64,000 nucleotides of DNA from Viscum album (GCA_963277665.1 OY728136.1:1971658576-1971722575), one strand, 5' to 3'. Positions 38,007-49,614 are shown, counted from the stretch's first letter. Notes: a model not told the origin generated them from the sequence alone. Numbers and translations are program-made.

Positions 38007-38025
38007 TTATTGAAGGATGGGAGAA
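38007..38025 (+). other. TE-D polypurine tract
   Basis: TTATTGAAGGATGGGAGAA directly before the 3' LTR. TE-E has TTTATTGAAGGAGGGGATAA in the same place on the minus strand. Confidence 0.8.
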
Positions 38026-39608
38026 TGTAACATCGCAATCTTCCATGGTACGATTCTCTTTGAATAATACGGTAGCGTGGGTTATATGCAACTTCGAGAT
38101 TCTAACACACTGCGACCAATCAAAGTAGCCTCTATGAATAGTAATACCCAATTTTTGAACTTTTATACATTTTATCATTAAAAATGGACATCATTTTTGG
38201 ATTCGGAATATCTAAATTATCCTAGGATGAAATTTTGGTACTTTTCAGACAACTATTATATTTTTGATGAATACTGAAAATTATTAAATTTTTATTAAAA
38301 AAAACATTTTAATAAAAATAATTGAATATGATAAATTATTAATTTGATTGGTTTTATAGTTTATTTAGAATATATTTTTAACCATTTAATACAATTTCGG
38401 TCATTGGACATAACTTCACAATTAAACCGAACATAAACAAGTATCAATCTTTTCATAATTATTATTTTTTAAAAACGTGCTTTCTGTTTTGACAACAATA
38501 ATTAGTTTTAAATTAATTTCTGCCACTCATGTGTTTTGAATTTGGAAAAATGGATTCCATATTTGGAATCAGGATGTCCAAATTTTGTAAATAGGTAGCT
38601 TTCATTTTATACATTTTGAATAATTACTTTGGTAAATATTTTATTGACCATGGTTAAAGGGTAAATCCGGTAAATAACGGTAAAAACATAAAAATATAAT
38701 ATTAATAAATTACCCTAAAATGTGTATTAACCTTATTGTTTGATACATGTCCAACCCTGGGCATGTTTGGGTCGATTTTGGGACCCCATGGATCCACATG
38801 TAAGTGATAAGTACACTTTATATTAATTAAGTTAAAATAAATACAAAAATGACCTAACCATATATCTTTTAGAAAAAAAATTTACATAGGGTTATTTATG
38901 TTGGATTTTCAACAATAAATATTCATTATAAATATAAAAATATTTCCTACATAATGTTAGTTTATTTATAATTTTTAAACATTTAATAATTAATACTATT
39001 TATGAAACAATAATGATGCAATATTTTCCTTATTAATGAAAGAATCAAATAATTGGTATTATAAATATTAAAATAAATATAATTTGAATGTTTTTATGAC
39101 ATCCATGAATTTTATTGGTTAATATGACATTATAAGATTACTTTAATTAATTTTTTTCTAATTAATAAAGTTGTTAAGACTTTAACAAAAATCAATTATT
39201 GAATAGTGTCAAAATTGACATAAATGAGTTTTTAAAACAAATATTCTATTATTAATTGATATTATATTCCTAAAAATATATGGATCGGCCAAAGGACTTA
39301 TAACATGATAGGTGTATCATTAATGGACCACTTGGGGGTCACTTGGATGTATATAGTAAGATTATTAACTATATAATATAAAAATACAAATTGACTTGGT
39401 TTATGTCAAACTAATTAATTAAGAGTTAAAACTAAAAGATAAGGTTAATATAATGACCCAACCCTGTATAAATTCTAATTTTTGAAATTATTTCAACCCA
39501 TCACCACCTCATACTTTTAATAATATACTTTCAAGCCATTAGAAACCGAATATGAATTTATTATAAAATAAAATTTCTAGATTTTCCTAAGGTGCCCCTC
39601 CTCCCCCT

Positions 39609-39616
39609 TATAAAAG
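39609..39616 (+). promoter_or_regulatory. TATA box of TE-D 3' LTR
   Basis: TATAAAAG with the same CCCCTCCTCCCCCT upstream tract as at 33625. In a 3' LTR it could drive readout into the flanking TE-C sequence. Confidence 0.7.
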
Positions 39617-39784
39617 GACACCGCTTCTAACCAATTATTCACACATTCAAAGACTTTTGGTTAGGCCAACCCCTGCCCAAATACTCTCTAAAATTCCCTC
39701 AATTCAACCTGGAGGCCTTAGTTTGATGATAAATCCAACCTAAGGGGCCCTTTTGATCAAATCAAAAGGGAGAACCCGAAGAAG

Positions 39785-39793
39785 AGGTAATGT
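39785..39793 (+). other. Splice-donor-like site in TE-D 3' LTR
   Basis: AGGTAATGT with GT at 39787, 178 nt from the TATA box, as in the other two LTRs of the family. Confidence 0.45.
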
Positions 39794-39952
39794 TTTGACC
39801 ACCCTCTTTCAAGTTCCTTTCTTCCTCAACATCCTTTTTCTTTGTTGTTTCCATTATAAATTAAAATATCCAGTATATAATATATAATTTGATGTTATTA
39901 TAATTATGGTACAACCAAATTCATTATTCTATCCACCCTTTGAATGACATTC

Positions 39953-39997
39953 CACCATACGTGCGTACGTACGTCTTACCGTCTCCACGTCGTGGTG
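39953..39997 (+). other. GTAC-rich hairpin 1, TE-D 3' LTR
   Basis: The clearest copy: arms CACCATACGTG (39953-39963) and CACGTCGTGGTG (39986-39997) pair with one small bulge. The loop holds the palindrome CGTACGTACG and TTACCGTCTC. Confidence 0.6.
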
Positions 39998-40144
39998 TAA
40001 TTGTTATTCAATACATTATTATTTGGATGGGTATAATAATGATGTGTATTTGATTTAAAAAATAAATATAACATGATAAGTATTATGTATATATTTTATA
40101 ACATCCAATTATATATTATATTAATATCAAAAGAATGATCTTTT

Positions 40145-40190
40145 CACTCGTGCGTACGTACAGACTGCCGTCTCCACAAACGCAATGAGA
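40145..40190 (+). other. GTAC-rich hairpin 2, TE-D 3' LTR
   Basis: ACTCGTGCGTACGTACAGAC then TGCCGTCTCCACAAACGC; matches 34161-34205 with a few substitutions. Confidence 0.45.
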
Positions 40191-41957
40191 TTCATTCACC
40201 ATCGTATCCATTCAAGAATAATTATCATTTGATGATTAAATGTAATGTTTAAGAAATTTATATCATTCTGGATATGAATGAGATACAACCTATCCATAAA
40301 AAAACACGACTTATGTAACAAAACATATAAAATAATATGAGTAAGTTAACACCTGAAACGACAATAATACTAAAATATTATTAGCAAAGCATTATTAGAA
40401 GATCATATATGATATCATAATTATGAATATGGTTCTTGTATAATTTAATAACTTTTTTTAACTATTATACTGGAGGTTAACATAAAATCTACTATGGAAT
40501 CGTACAAGGTAAGGGGTTTTCATCTCACACCGTATTCCCGTGAGATTCATGCCATATTGACACTATTACCTTTTGTGTGGTGTATGTACTGCCCATAACT
40601 GTATTCTTTATGTAATACACTTTAAATTACGTGTATTTACAAATTCATTTTATGATACCTCTTTTATGGGGTGTATGTTTCGTAAGTTACCATATACGTA
40701 AGGGTTAATATCACAATCTTTTTATTATCCGAGGTTTCTTTTACGTAAGTTTCTACTGGGACATATTTATTATCCATTTTCATTTTTTATGAAAGTGTTT
40801 TCAAAGGGATTATTTTAAGGGAATTTTTACTAAAACATCATTTAAATTTTTTTAAATATTTATTCTTCTAAACCTTTCTCATTAATGTCCATGTCTTCAG
40901 AATGGTTTTTAAGGATTTATTTATATGGACACGAATGTTTTTAAAATGTTAATTCCTTTCAAAAGTTTCAAAGTGGTATGGGACACATTGATTAAAAAAT
41001 GTCTATAAATGACTTCTTTTCCAATTTGTGTGACTTTTAAATGTTTTCATAAAAAATGGGTATCTCTCTCAAAGATTTTTACAAATTATTTTCATCAACG
41101 TCAAAATCCTTTAACGGATTTTATACTTGTTTTGAATTTGATTTATAATGATACAAATCTTCCATATAGTGTTGAATGTTTTGTGATATGTTTGACTATG
41201 GATGTTTTATTTTTATACCATTCATGCTTTATAGTTAAAGTATTGACATTTCATATTCATGTTTTAATACTAATGTTTATTTTATGTTGAAACTTGTTCA
41301 TATGGGGAATGCATTGGGCTTAATAAGTGATGGGTGGAGCCCGCTATAGCTCGTCGATGCATCGGTAGGTCTCATGAGACAAACTAGTGTCTTGGCATGA
41401 GGCCTTGACATAATCTTATTTGTAGTCTTGGCATGAGGCCTTGGCTACGTGGTTATGATAGTCTGGCATTATGCATTCCATCATTATGAAAGTGGTTATT
41501 GATATTTGATGTGATTATTAGACTAGTAGAATATCCATGTGAATAAGTAAATTGAATTATATCATTTTATCTTTTCCATATTATGCTGAAGTACAAGTTT
41601 AAAAGGCTTTTGTTTTAGCTATACATTGCCTTAAAATTTTCTGCTTATTTATGAATTTTCCCTCCATATTGATATCCTTACTGAGAATCTGATCTCACCC
41701 CTTTCAATGTTTTATTTTTCCCAAGATTTAAAGATGTATTTTATGAATGACCTGCAGGGATAATATGAGGGGATATGAAGATAATATGTTGTTGTAGTAG
41801 ATTTTCACTTTATGATGTAATGTAAACTTTATGAATATATTTAGTTATTCCAATGCTACTAAACTAATCAGTCTTTGGATACTTGATCTTTCTTGTGATC
41901 ATGCCAATGTTATGTAATAATGCACCGACTCTGGGAAACTGGGGTCGAGGCATTACA

Positions 41958-42345
41958 TGGACCACACGGTGTGACGTTAAACGGAGGAGAAGGAAGAACG
42001 TGGAGTGCTGTGGAGGCTATATATACATACCCATCAGGTAGGATCCGTGGCAGACGATCCAAGATCTGCATTGCACCTTTCAGTTGTTTTTTTACTTTCA
42101 GTTTCCTTGTACTGTACAGTTGGGCTTGTATTTCCAGCACCTTACTTTTCAGTACTTCTTTTGAATACAGTTTTTCTTAGTGTATTGCTTTCAGCTACTC
42201 TATTGTGTGTGTTTATAATTTGTAAAGGGAAATGCCTTCCCAGTATTAGGAAAATTACAGCTTGGGTGCTAGTCGCCATCCCCTGGCCTATGGAAGGCGG
42301 GCTTGGGGTAGCCACAGAATGGGCCCCGAGGGATGGGTTGTGACA
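41958..42345 (+). repeat. TE-C 5' LTR, last part (with right TE-D duplication)
   Basis: Starts with the right TGGAC duplication of TE-D (41958-41962), then resumes TE-C LTR sequence: CACACGGTGTGACG..GTGGAGGCTATATATAC against CACTCAGTTTGATG..GTGGAGGCTATCTGTAAC in the 3' LTR. It ends GGGATGGGTTGTGACA at 42345. The short open frames at 41920-42343 cross the junction or have no partner and are not genes. Confidence 0.92.
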
Positions 42346-42347
42346 AG

Positions 42348-42360
42348 TTGGTTTCAGATG
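42348..42360 (+). other. TE-C primer binding site
   Basis: TTGGTTTCAGATG two bases after the 5' LTR end; close to TTGGTATCAGAGC, the initiator-Met tRNA site. Confidence 0.8.
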
Positions 42361-42633
42361 TATTAGTTCTACCGCAGATCTTATGAATCTGATCTTTCTA
42401 TTCTATGAAGAATTAGTGTTAAGGGTACCGAGTGTCGTATTTAGTTCAGGGAGGGAAGTGTTGGTGTGGCGGCTGACGTATCCATACACCAGGACCCTGA
42501 CTTCTGATTTCCGACTCAGTTCATGAAAACACCCATTGCGAGTGAATTTTAAATATTATTCATTAAGTCTTCTCAACCAAGTCAGTTCACCAGGTTTAGT
42601 CTTTTTGACCATTTCACATCTGTTTCATTCAGG
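42361..42633 (+). other. TE-C untranslated leader
   Basis: Between the PBS and the gag start. No frame recognised. By position it would have carried packaging signals, but none can be pointed out. Confidence 0.5.
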
Positions 42634-43790
42634 ATGCCTCCCTACAGATGAACATTTAGATCCCTGAGAGTTGTATGTGCTGACAACCTAATGAAGAAAG
42701 AGGCATCAGTGCAAGAACCGCTTCCAGCAGCGGAACCAGCGGTACCACTACCCGTTGGGCCTCCAATGCCACCAGCCGCAGCAGAAGACGATGCACACCG
42801 CTTGAGCGCATTACACATGTTCCGGTGCTAGAGGCCACCCGTGTTTAGGGGATATATGGACCCACTGGTGGTTGAGGATTGGTTGGAGGCTATAGTGAGA
42901 GTCTTTCAACTGGTTGGGACAATAGCAGACTTTATGGTGATTGGTGCTGCCAACATTCTATAAGCAGAAGAGTGTAGATGGTGGAGTTTGATGCTCCAGG
43001 TGCATGATGAAATGACCCTACTATGGATATACTTTGACATCTTATTTCGGGAGGAGTTTTTCCCAGCCACCCTTCCTGTGGTGCAGATACATTAGCTATT
43101 ACATCTACAACATGGTAGCATGATGGTAGCTCAGTACTTAGCGAGGTTCACCGACCACTCGCGCTACTCCATTGATTTGGTATGAGACCCATTCTTGAAG
43201 GCTCAGACCTTTAATCAAGGACTCATGCGAGAGATCAGGGCTTTGATGATCTCCCTCAGCATCCTGACGTAGTAAAGGGTGTTAGAGTGAGCCCTATTAG
43301 TGGAGAGTTTCCTTTCTGAGCTTTCTACAGCAGCGAGACCCACCACTAGTCAACAGGCTGTGGAGTCTTCTGCAGATGGAAGTGGACAGATGTCAAAGAG
43401 GTCCAAGAGGACCAGACCTACATTTGGAGGACCACATGACACTGAATTAGTTGTGCAGGGCACCCAAAGTGGAGACAGATCCCTACATGCCAGGAGCGGA
43501 CATTGTTACTCATGTGGTGGGCATGATGACATGGCTCATAACCGTTTGAACTCCCATTCAGATGATCAGTAGAAGGTCGAAGGACCACCCAACTAGAGAC
43601 ATATATTCGATTAAGGTAGTGCATTGGGAGCACTCGGACATGGCAGAGGAGCAGGTCATGCAGTGGGTGGTGGATGACGATTCAAGGTGTTACCACCACA
43701 ACCACCAGGTGGCCCACCCCGACGGTAGGGAGAATATGGAGAGGGGAGAGCTCACCTCAAGGAAGCTGAGCTCTCCCATACCATGGTGCT
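42634..43790 (+). pseudogene. TE-C gag (broken by stops)
   Basis: From the ATG at 42634 one frame can be followed for several hundred bases through stops. It shows a Pro/Ala-rich N-terminus, then RPPVFRGYMDPLVVEDWLEA (from about 42835) and IVRVFQLVG, CRWWSLMLQVHDEMT, FREEFFPATLPVVQIH, then YLARFTDHSRYSIDLV and LMREIRALMISL, the usual Ty3/gypsy gag landmarks in order. A frame shift precedes the open stretch 43300-43572, which holds ESFLSELSTAARPTTSQQ and a CCHC knuckle (CYSCGGHDDMAH, 43504-43539) whose last Cys is lost. Most stops are at expected Gln, Arg or Trp codons. Confidence 0.88.
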
Positions 43791-44330
43791 CCGGAGATGA
43801 TTCGAGGTACAATCTATGCCTACTACTCCTTAGCTACATTTCTTATAGACACAGGTGTGAACCACCCGTTCATAGCCATTGTCCTCATTCATAGCTTGAA
43901 GATTCCGACAGATTCGTTGGATCAATCTTGATAGCAAGAGACTCATATGGGAGCATACTAGATGATTACGCACTAGTGCCGGCCATGTCAGCTTACTCAA
44001 GGAGGTGAGATCTTCGGTTGGGATAAAATCTTAGTGGCGTCAAGGCCTTACAACATTATCATGGGTATGGACTGGTTATATATAATCCATGCTCAGATAG
44101 ACATTATTAGGAGAAAATTGTTGTGTTTTCGTATGGATGGGAAAAGGTTCACCTTCACCGGCAAGAAGGGAGCCTTTGTAGCGTAGGAAGAACTTAATCT
44201 TAGAAGGGTGCATCCGATCTCTCATCAGTTGGTCTGCCTTACCCTCAGAGTAGTTGATGTGGAGAGTTCGACTTATCCTATAGTGGTAAAAAAGTAGGCA
44301 GATGTTTTCCCTGATGATATCCCAGGTCTA
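43791..44330 (+). pseudogene. TE-C aspartic protease (broken)
   Basis: MIRGTIYAYYSLATFLIDTG then VNHPFIA (about 43797-43875) matches the family's start with LIDTGASHSFI; the catalytic DTG triplet is intact at 43848-43856. Downstream, a YNIIMGMDWLY-like run (about 44050-44085) fits the conserved (D)VILGMDWL strand. Stops occur between these blocks. Confidence 0.82.
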
Positions 44331-45240
44331 CCTCCTCATAGAGAGGTGGACTTTTACATTAACATATACCATGGGACGACACCGATATCTACACCAGCAT
44401 ATCGAATGGCTCCTGCTGAGCTTTGTGATTTGTGGGTACAACTGGAGGACTAGCAGGGGTAGGGATTCATATGGCCTAGTGTTTTTCCCTGGGAAGCCCC
44501 AATTCTGTTCGCGAAGAAGGCGGATGAGATCTTGATGCTCTGTTTCGACAACCATCACCTGAATTACGTGACCATGAAGATCAAGTACCAACTCTTGAGG
44601 ATTTAAGACCTCTTTAATCCGTTGAAGGGAGCTTGATGGTTCTCGAAGATAGACCTCATATTAAGAAAATCACCAAATCAAAGTTCGAGATGAGGATGTT
44701 CAGAAGACGACTTTCAGGTGTCGGTACGACCACTATGAGTTCTTGGATATGACCTTCAGAATAACCAATGCTCCTGCAGTGTTTATGAGACTCATGAACA
44801 TGATCTTTTAGCCTTACCTCGATCTATTTGTCATGGTTTTCATCGAAGACATTCTGATCTACTCAACTACTGAGGTGGAGCATGCCTACCATTTTCAAGT
44901 AGTACTGGACACACTCTGAGAGCACCAGGTTTATGGTAAGATCTCGAAGTTCCAGTTCTGGATCCGAGAGGTTCGCCTTTTGAAAAATTTCATCTCATAG
45001 GTTGGAGTTGTATTGGATCTAGCGAAGATTGAGGCGGAACTTTTTTGGGAGACACACAAGAGTGGGACAAAGGTATTGAGTTTACTAGGTTTGGATGTTT
45101 ACTACCAGAGGTTTGTACCAGAATTCTCCATAGTTGCAGCACCACTATCATCCTTGACGAAGAAGGGTCAACCCTTGGTATGGTTGGAGAGATTCCAGAA
45201 AATAATCTGGGAGATGAGGAAGAGGCTAACTTTTTTTCCC
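44331..45240 (+). pseudogene. TE-C reverse transcriptase (broken)
   Basis: LPPHREVDFYINIYHGTTPI and the following STPAYRMAPAELCDL open the domain at about 44329. WEAPILFAKKADEILMLCFD and HHLNYVTMKIKYQLLRI follow, then LKGA.WFSKIDL near 44625-44655 with the first catalytic Asp present. The active-site box [13 protein letters not shown] spans 44830-44870: FIED (44839-44850) has Glu instead of the first Asp of FxDD, a change expected to abolish or strongly reduce activity. A thumb segment and an LDVYYQRFVPEFS block (about 45095-45135) lead into RNase H. At least two frame changes and several stops. Confidence 0.9.
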
Positions 45241-45640
45241 ATCTTGAGGCTTCCACAGGAAGACTTTGGGTACGTAGTTTACTGCGACGCATCCGGGACC
45301 AGACTCGGGTGTGTCCTGATTTAGGAGGGAGATGGGATCATGTATGGTTCTCAATAGCTAAGACAACATGTTCAAAACTATGCTACCCATGAAATGTAGT
45401 TAGAAGTAGTGGTCTTCACCTTGAAGATGTGGTGACACTATCTGATGGGCGAATGTTTTACCGTCTAGTCTAACCACAAGAGTCTCAGGTATATCATCTC
45501 TCAGAAGGAACTAAACTCGAGGTAGTGGCATTGGCTTGATTTCCTCTAGGACTATGAAATTGTGATTGTATATACTCTGAGGAAGATAAATGTTGTTCCG
45601 GATGCACTCAGCAGGTGGTCTGGTATACAGCTGTTAGGAG
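45241..45640 (+). pseudogene. TE-C RNase H (broken)
   Basis: EDFGYVVYCDASGTRLGCVL at about 45262-45320 contains the first RNase H Asp (45286-45288). EVVVFTLKMW.HYLMGECF, NHKSLRYIISQKELNSR and DYEIVIVYTLRKINVVPDAL then SR (to about 45620) complete the family pattern up to the linker before integrase. Stops stand at TAG/TGA codons where Gln, Glu, Lys or Trp are expected. Confidence 0.87.
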
Positions 45641-45869
45641 AGGCGACAGAGCAGCCAACTTCTTTACAGATATCCTTTATGGATAGAGATGGAGAAACCT
45701 TTCTTCAGTCTCTTATAGTCACTCCCCCACTTCGTCATCAAGTCAGGGAGGCGCAATGATGAGACACTAAATACGAGACAAGATGTGCTCAGATATCCAC
45801 AGGGCAGGCACCAGATGGATTTTCTGATGGTGGGGAGCACGTCATCTTCTTCATAGGATGTACCTTGGT

Positions 45870-46600
45870 TCAAGTAGCACATCAAGATTAATTATTGAGG
45901 GAGTTCCACACTTCCCCTCTAGAAGTACATCTAGGATTAGAAAAGATGTACCAGGACCTTTGACGATAGAACTAGTGGCTAGGTATGAAGAAGGATGTAG
46001 ATGAGTTTTTCTCTTGGTGCCTCACATGTCAGCAAGTGTAGGCAGAGCACTAGGTACCTGTAGGCCTTGTTCAGCCTTTAGATGTTCTAGAGTGGAAGTG
46101 GGATAGGATATCCATGGACTTCTTGATGGTTCTTCCACATACACCCAAGGGAAACGACTCGATTTGGTTGATCGTTGACCGACTCACCAAGTCATCCCAC
46201 TTCCTACTCATCATAGAGCATGGATCTTTAAATAGCATGAGATGCCTATATGTGCTAGAGATTATGCGGCTACATAGAGTACCATTTTCTATTATCTCTG
46301 ATCGTGACGCACAGTATACTTCCTTGCAATGGAAGGGGTTGTAGGAGGCTTTCAGGACACATTTTTTCTTGAGCACCACCTTCCATCATCAGATAGATGG
46401 TCACACTGAGCATACCATTCAGACCCTCGAGGAAGTGCTATGTGCTTGTGTCCTCCACTTCAGTCGTAGCTGGGAGGATTACATACCATTGGGAGATTTT
46501 TCCTACAACAACTGCTATCACTCCACCATCAGGATGGCACCTTTCGGGGAATTTTACGGAAGACATTGAAAATCACTATTGTGCGGGAAAGACCTAGGGG
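45870..46600 (+). pseudogene. TE-C integrase (best preserved domain)
   Basis: HTSPLEVHLGLEKMYQDL at about 45907 and CLTCQQV near 46020 form the HHCC zinc-binding part. EWKWDRISMDFLMVLPHTPK has catalytic Asp 1 at 46117-46119. NDSIWLIVDRLTKSSHFLLI follows. VPFSIISDRDAQYTS has Asp 2 at 46300-46302. HHQIDGHTEHTIQTLEEVL has the catalytic Glu at 46408-46410. SWEDYIPLGDFSYNNCYHST and then MAPFGEFYGR end the core. All three DDE residues are therefore still present, though stops and a frame change near 46345 break the protein. Confidence 0.92.
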
Positions 46601-46759
46601 ATTCAGCACTGGTGGGACCAAAGACGGTACGGGATACCACAGAGAAGGTGTAGATCATCTAGGAGAGGACGAAGACTACACCGAGTAGGCAGAGGTCGTA
46701 TGCTGGCAGGATATGGTTACCTTTGGAGTTCTATCATGGCAACCATGTCTTTCTATGGG

Positions 46760-47155
46760 TCTCTCCTCAATGAGATCTAAGGATATTTGGCTGCAGTGGA
46801 ATGATTTCCCTGCAATTAGTCGGACATTTCTAGGTCCTTAGAAAGGTAGGCGAGGTGTCTTACCGTCTAGATCGTCCACCTTAGTTGAAACGGGTGCACA
46901 ATGTCTTCCACGTATCTCAGTTGAGGAGATACATGCACATCCCTACTCACATCATCGACCATGGAGAGATAGATGTCGATTATTGGGGAACTTTTATGGA
47001 GGATCCAGTGGAGATTTAGGATAAATAGCAGCAGGTCCTACGTAGACATTCTATACCTCTGTTGCACGTTCGTTGGTATCATGGGAACCTCCCGGGAAGC
47101 ACATGGGAGCGGAATGCTCAGATGTGTGATCAGTACCCCCATTTATTCCCTTAGT
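46760..47155 (+). pseudogene. TE-C integrase C-terminal and chromodomain-like tail
   Basis: GEVSYRLDRPPQLKRVHNVF and HVSQLRRYM (about 46840-46935) is the GPY/F-type C-terminal module. It is followed by HIIDHGEIDVDYWGTFMEDP and RRHSIPLLHVRWYHGNLPGS then TWERNAQMCDQYPHLFP (about 47041-47150). The IPL.VRW......TWE pattern is the degenerate chromodomain of Tekay/Del-type chromoviruses, thought to steer insertion toward chromatin. Ends at a stop at 47149-47154, as in the family. Confidence 0.8.
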
Positions 47156-47186
47156 TCAAGTTATAGCTCATGGGGACATAAATTCC

Positions 47187-47200
47187 TAAGGTGGGGAGAA
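47187..47200 (+). other. TE-C polypurine tract
   Basis: CTAAGGTGGGGAGAA immediately before the 3' LTR start TGTAAAAACCCTG. Confidence 0.88.
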
Positions 47201-48439
47201 TGTAAAAACCCTGAAATATGGTGGAAAATAATTTTTAATACATGGGATTTTTTCAAGTCTGCAAAAATTTACAGCGCTTGATTACGAGTTCCACTGTCCC
47301 AGAAATCAATTTCTGATGTTTTTGATCAGGTAAGATCAGTAAACATACATGCGGGTTTAAATAACTTTTTAACTGGTGCTCGGAACTGAAATCGGAGGGC
47401 ACTGTTGAACTCGCACTGCTAGTATTCACTTAAGGAGACTTTCACCTTGATGACAGATGGTCAATATTAAAAGTTATTTGTTGGGTTTGTATAAAAAATA
47501 AAAAAATAAAGTGAGCTACATTTTATTTTATTTCAGCCCCTATATAAGTGTTTTGAGGTGGGTTACACTTGTAGTTGAAACCTCCTATTAGAAGTTAGAG
47601 GTGGGACTACCACACCTTAACCTCCCATGATAGGTTATGGTGGTGGGGCCCACCTGAACATAACCTCCTGTGAGAGGTTATGGCATGGGGACCACCCGAG
47701 ACCTTGACATCCCATTTGAATAATAGGGGTGGGGACCACCCATCCCCTATTAATGGGAGGAGGGTATAACCTCCCAACTACCCCTCATTAATGAGGGAGA
47801 GCCTCTTGACTGCTCCTAATTAATTCGTGCCAACACAGGTGAATTAATTAGGTCCAGCCTCTTAATTGAATTCTCCATTTTTTAATTTTTTCCACTATAT
47901 AAAATAATAAGATATCTAATATTATTTTGGCTTGGCATTTTATAGATGGAGGAGATTTTGAGAGGAGATATTGGGAGAATTAGAATTCTCCCAATGAAGA
48001 ATGCTCCTCTCAATGAAGAATAAAGAGCACATTCATCCAATGAAGAACGCTAGTGATGATCCTTCTTCAACTTCTTCCTTGGACACCTAGAAACGTAGAG
48101 AATCTTCCACAACTGACACAACACGGGTTTGGGAGCCTGCGAAAGAGGCAATGATCGACGATTCTCTTAGTCTACCTTCCGTGACTCCATCAACGAATGA
48201 TGCCTGATAATCAAAAGGTAGGGGGTTTATATAGAGTATTATACCTTTCTTTTCCTCATCTTTGTTAGAGAGGAATCTATGTGAAGGTTTGTAAGAAATT
48301 TTTGTTCATCGTTCTCATTTGATGAACCAATTTCTATCATCTCTAAATGTGGAGGGTACGGGCCAAACTAACATGGCCCATCTCCCTCCACCGGTCATTT
48401 TTTATGTTTTTTCGGCATGGTGATGATGTGATGACGACG

Positions 48440-49330
48440 AAGTCATCAACGACAAAGGTTGTGCTACCCGTTGGCTCTGTGAATCCCCCCCCCCCCCCAT
48501 AGCACACTGATGCTCCCGGTTGAACACCACCGGCCCGCATCGGCCAAAGCCTCGCCAAACCAGCCATCCTGGCAGCCCTCAACCTCTCGTGCGCCCCGCC
48601 GGCCTGGCCACGGCCTCCCGCTCACCCCGCCGGCCTGCCCGAGCCCTGCCCTGCGCCCACGAAGCTTGCCCGGCACCCTGTCGGCATGCCCGTGCTCTGC
48701 CTGTGCCCCGCACGACCTTCCATATTCCCTTCCCGACACCCATCCGACCTACCTGGTGCCCGGCCAGCCTGGCCGGCGCCCGGCTGGCCTACATGCCTTC
48801 TCGGGCGGCCTACTCGTGCCTTGAATGGCATCCTGTCGGCCTACCCCGCACCACGTGCAGCTTACCGCACCCTACTAGGCACCCTGCTACACTTTATAGC
48901 ACCACGATGGCCTACCCATGCCCCATCTAGCCTCCCAAAACCCTGCCAACCTCCCGGGAAAAGCCGCCGAGCCGTGGCCCTCGCGGCGCTAGCCGAACCG
49001 GCCCCGACCTTTGATCCGAGCTGCCTACGCAGCGTCCTCCGAGCTGAACCACCCCCATAGTCCGCTGTGTCGGGCCGAGCAGACCGATCCTTACCTAGAG
49101 TGCAGACCAGGTCGACGCAGACAGGGTCGGCCCAGTCTGCGTTGCGCCGAGTCTGTTCGACTGGGTCGGACCGGGCGCATGCCCATTACCGAACCCTTTA
49201 CTTTCTTTTCCCATATCATTGGAACCAGACGACCGTTTGACGAACCGTCAGAGGCACTGGCTTTCTTAGAGGATGAAGATCCCTTGGGTATACCCCATTG
49301 GAGTTCAGGGTAATGTTGAGATATGGTTAG
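48440..49330. other. GC-rich block in TE-C 3' LTR
   Basis: Counterpart of 30270-31180, with the same CGGCCTGCCC-type words but many differences. Begins near a run of 14 C (48485-48498) absent from the 5' copy. Open frames on both strands (for example plus 48520-48930, minus 48464-48739) differ from those of the 5' copy, supporting a non-coding nature. Confidence 0.7.
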
Positions 49331-49614
49331 GTTGGATCGTACACAAATCCAACTGGGCCCTTGGGACTAAAAGACTAATAAGTGATAGACCAGGCGTTTG
49401 ATTGATGCGCCGTCTATTGGGTTGAGACCCATATGATGAGGTGGACCTTTGAGATACTTCTACGTGGGAATTAGTGATAGTTGGAGTATAGACCTGTTGC
49501 TCATGGAGCAGACCCTCCTGAAGACGTGCGAGCAGAGTATGAAGACCAAGTAGCTGGCTGAGACCTGACGACTGCTTGACTGATTCAACTCAGAGTGATT
49601 CGACTAGGGTAAGG

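Larger units (their letters stand above)
32039..41957 (+). mobile_element. TE-D: gag-only LTR retrotransposon inserted in TE-C 5' LTR
   Basis: 9,919 bp with two LTRs of 3,935 bp (32039-35973) and 3,932 bp (38026-41957), TG...CA-type ends and a perfect 5 bp duplication. The 2,052 bp internal region has a PBS, a gag remnant with zinc knuckles, an antisense tRNA-like module and a PPT. I find no protease, RT, RNase H or integrase. The structure is non-autonomous; the same arrangement in TE-E shows that loss of pol is a family trait rather than an accident of this copy. LTR samples look roughly 85-90 percent identical by eye, so the insertion is not recent but is younger than TE-C. Confidence 0.93.
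38026..41957 (+). repeat. TE-D 3' LTR
   Basis: Begins TGTAACATCGCAATC and ends GGTCGAGGCATTACA, then TGGAC. Aligned with the 5' LTR, with substitutions and small indels spread evenly. Confidence 0.95.

Noticed and set aside
43300..43894. Intact small genes at 43300-43572 and 43562-43894
   Set aside because: The first is the tail of TE-C gag with its zinc knuckle; the second is a shadow frame over the gag-protease region.
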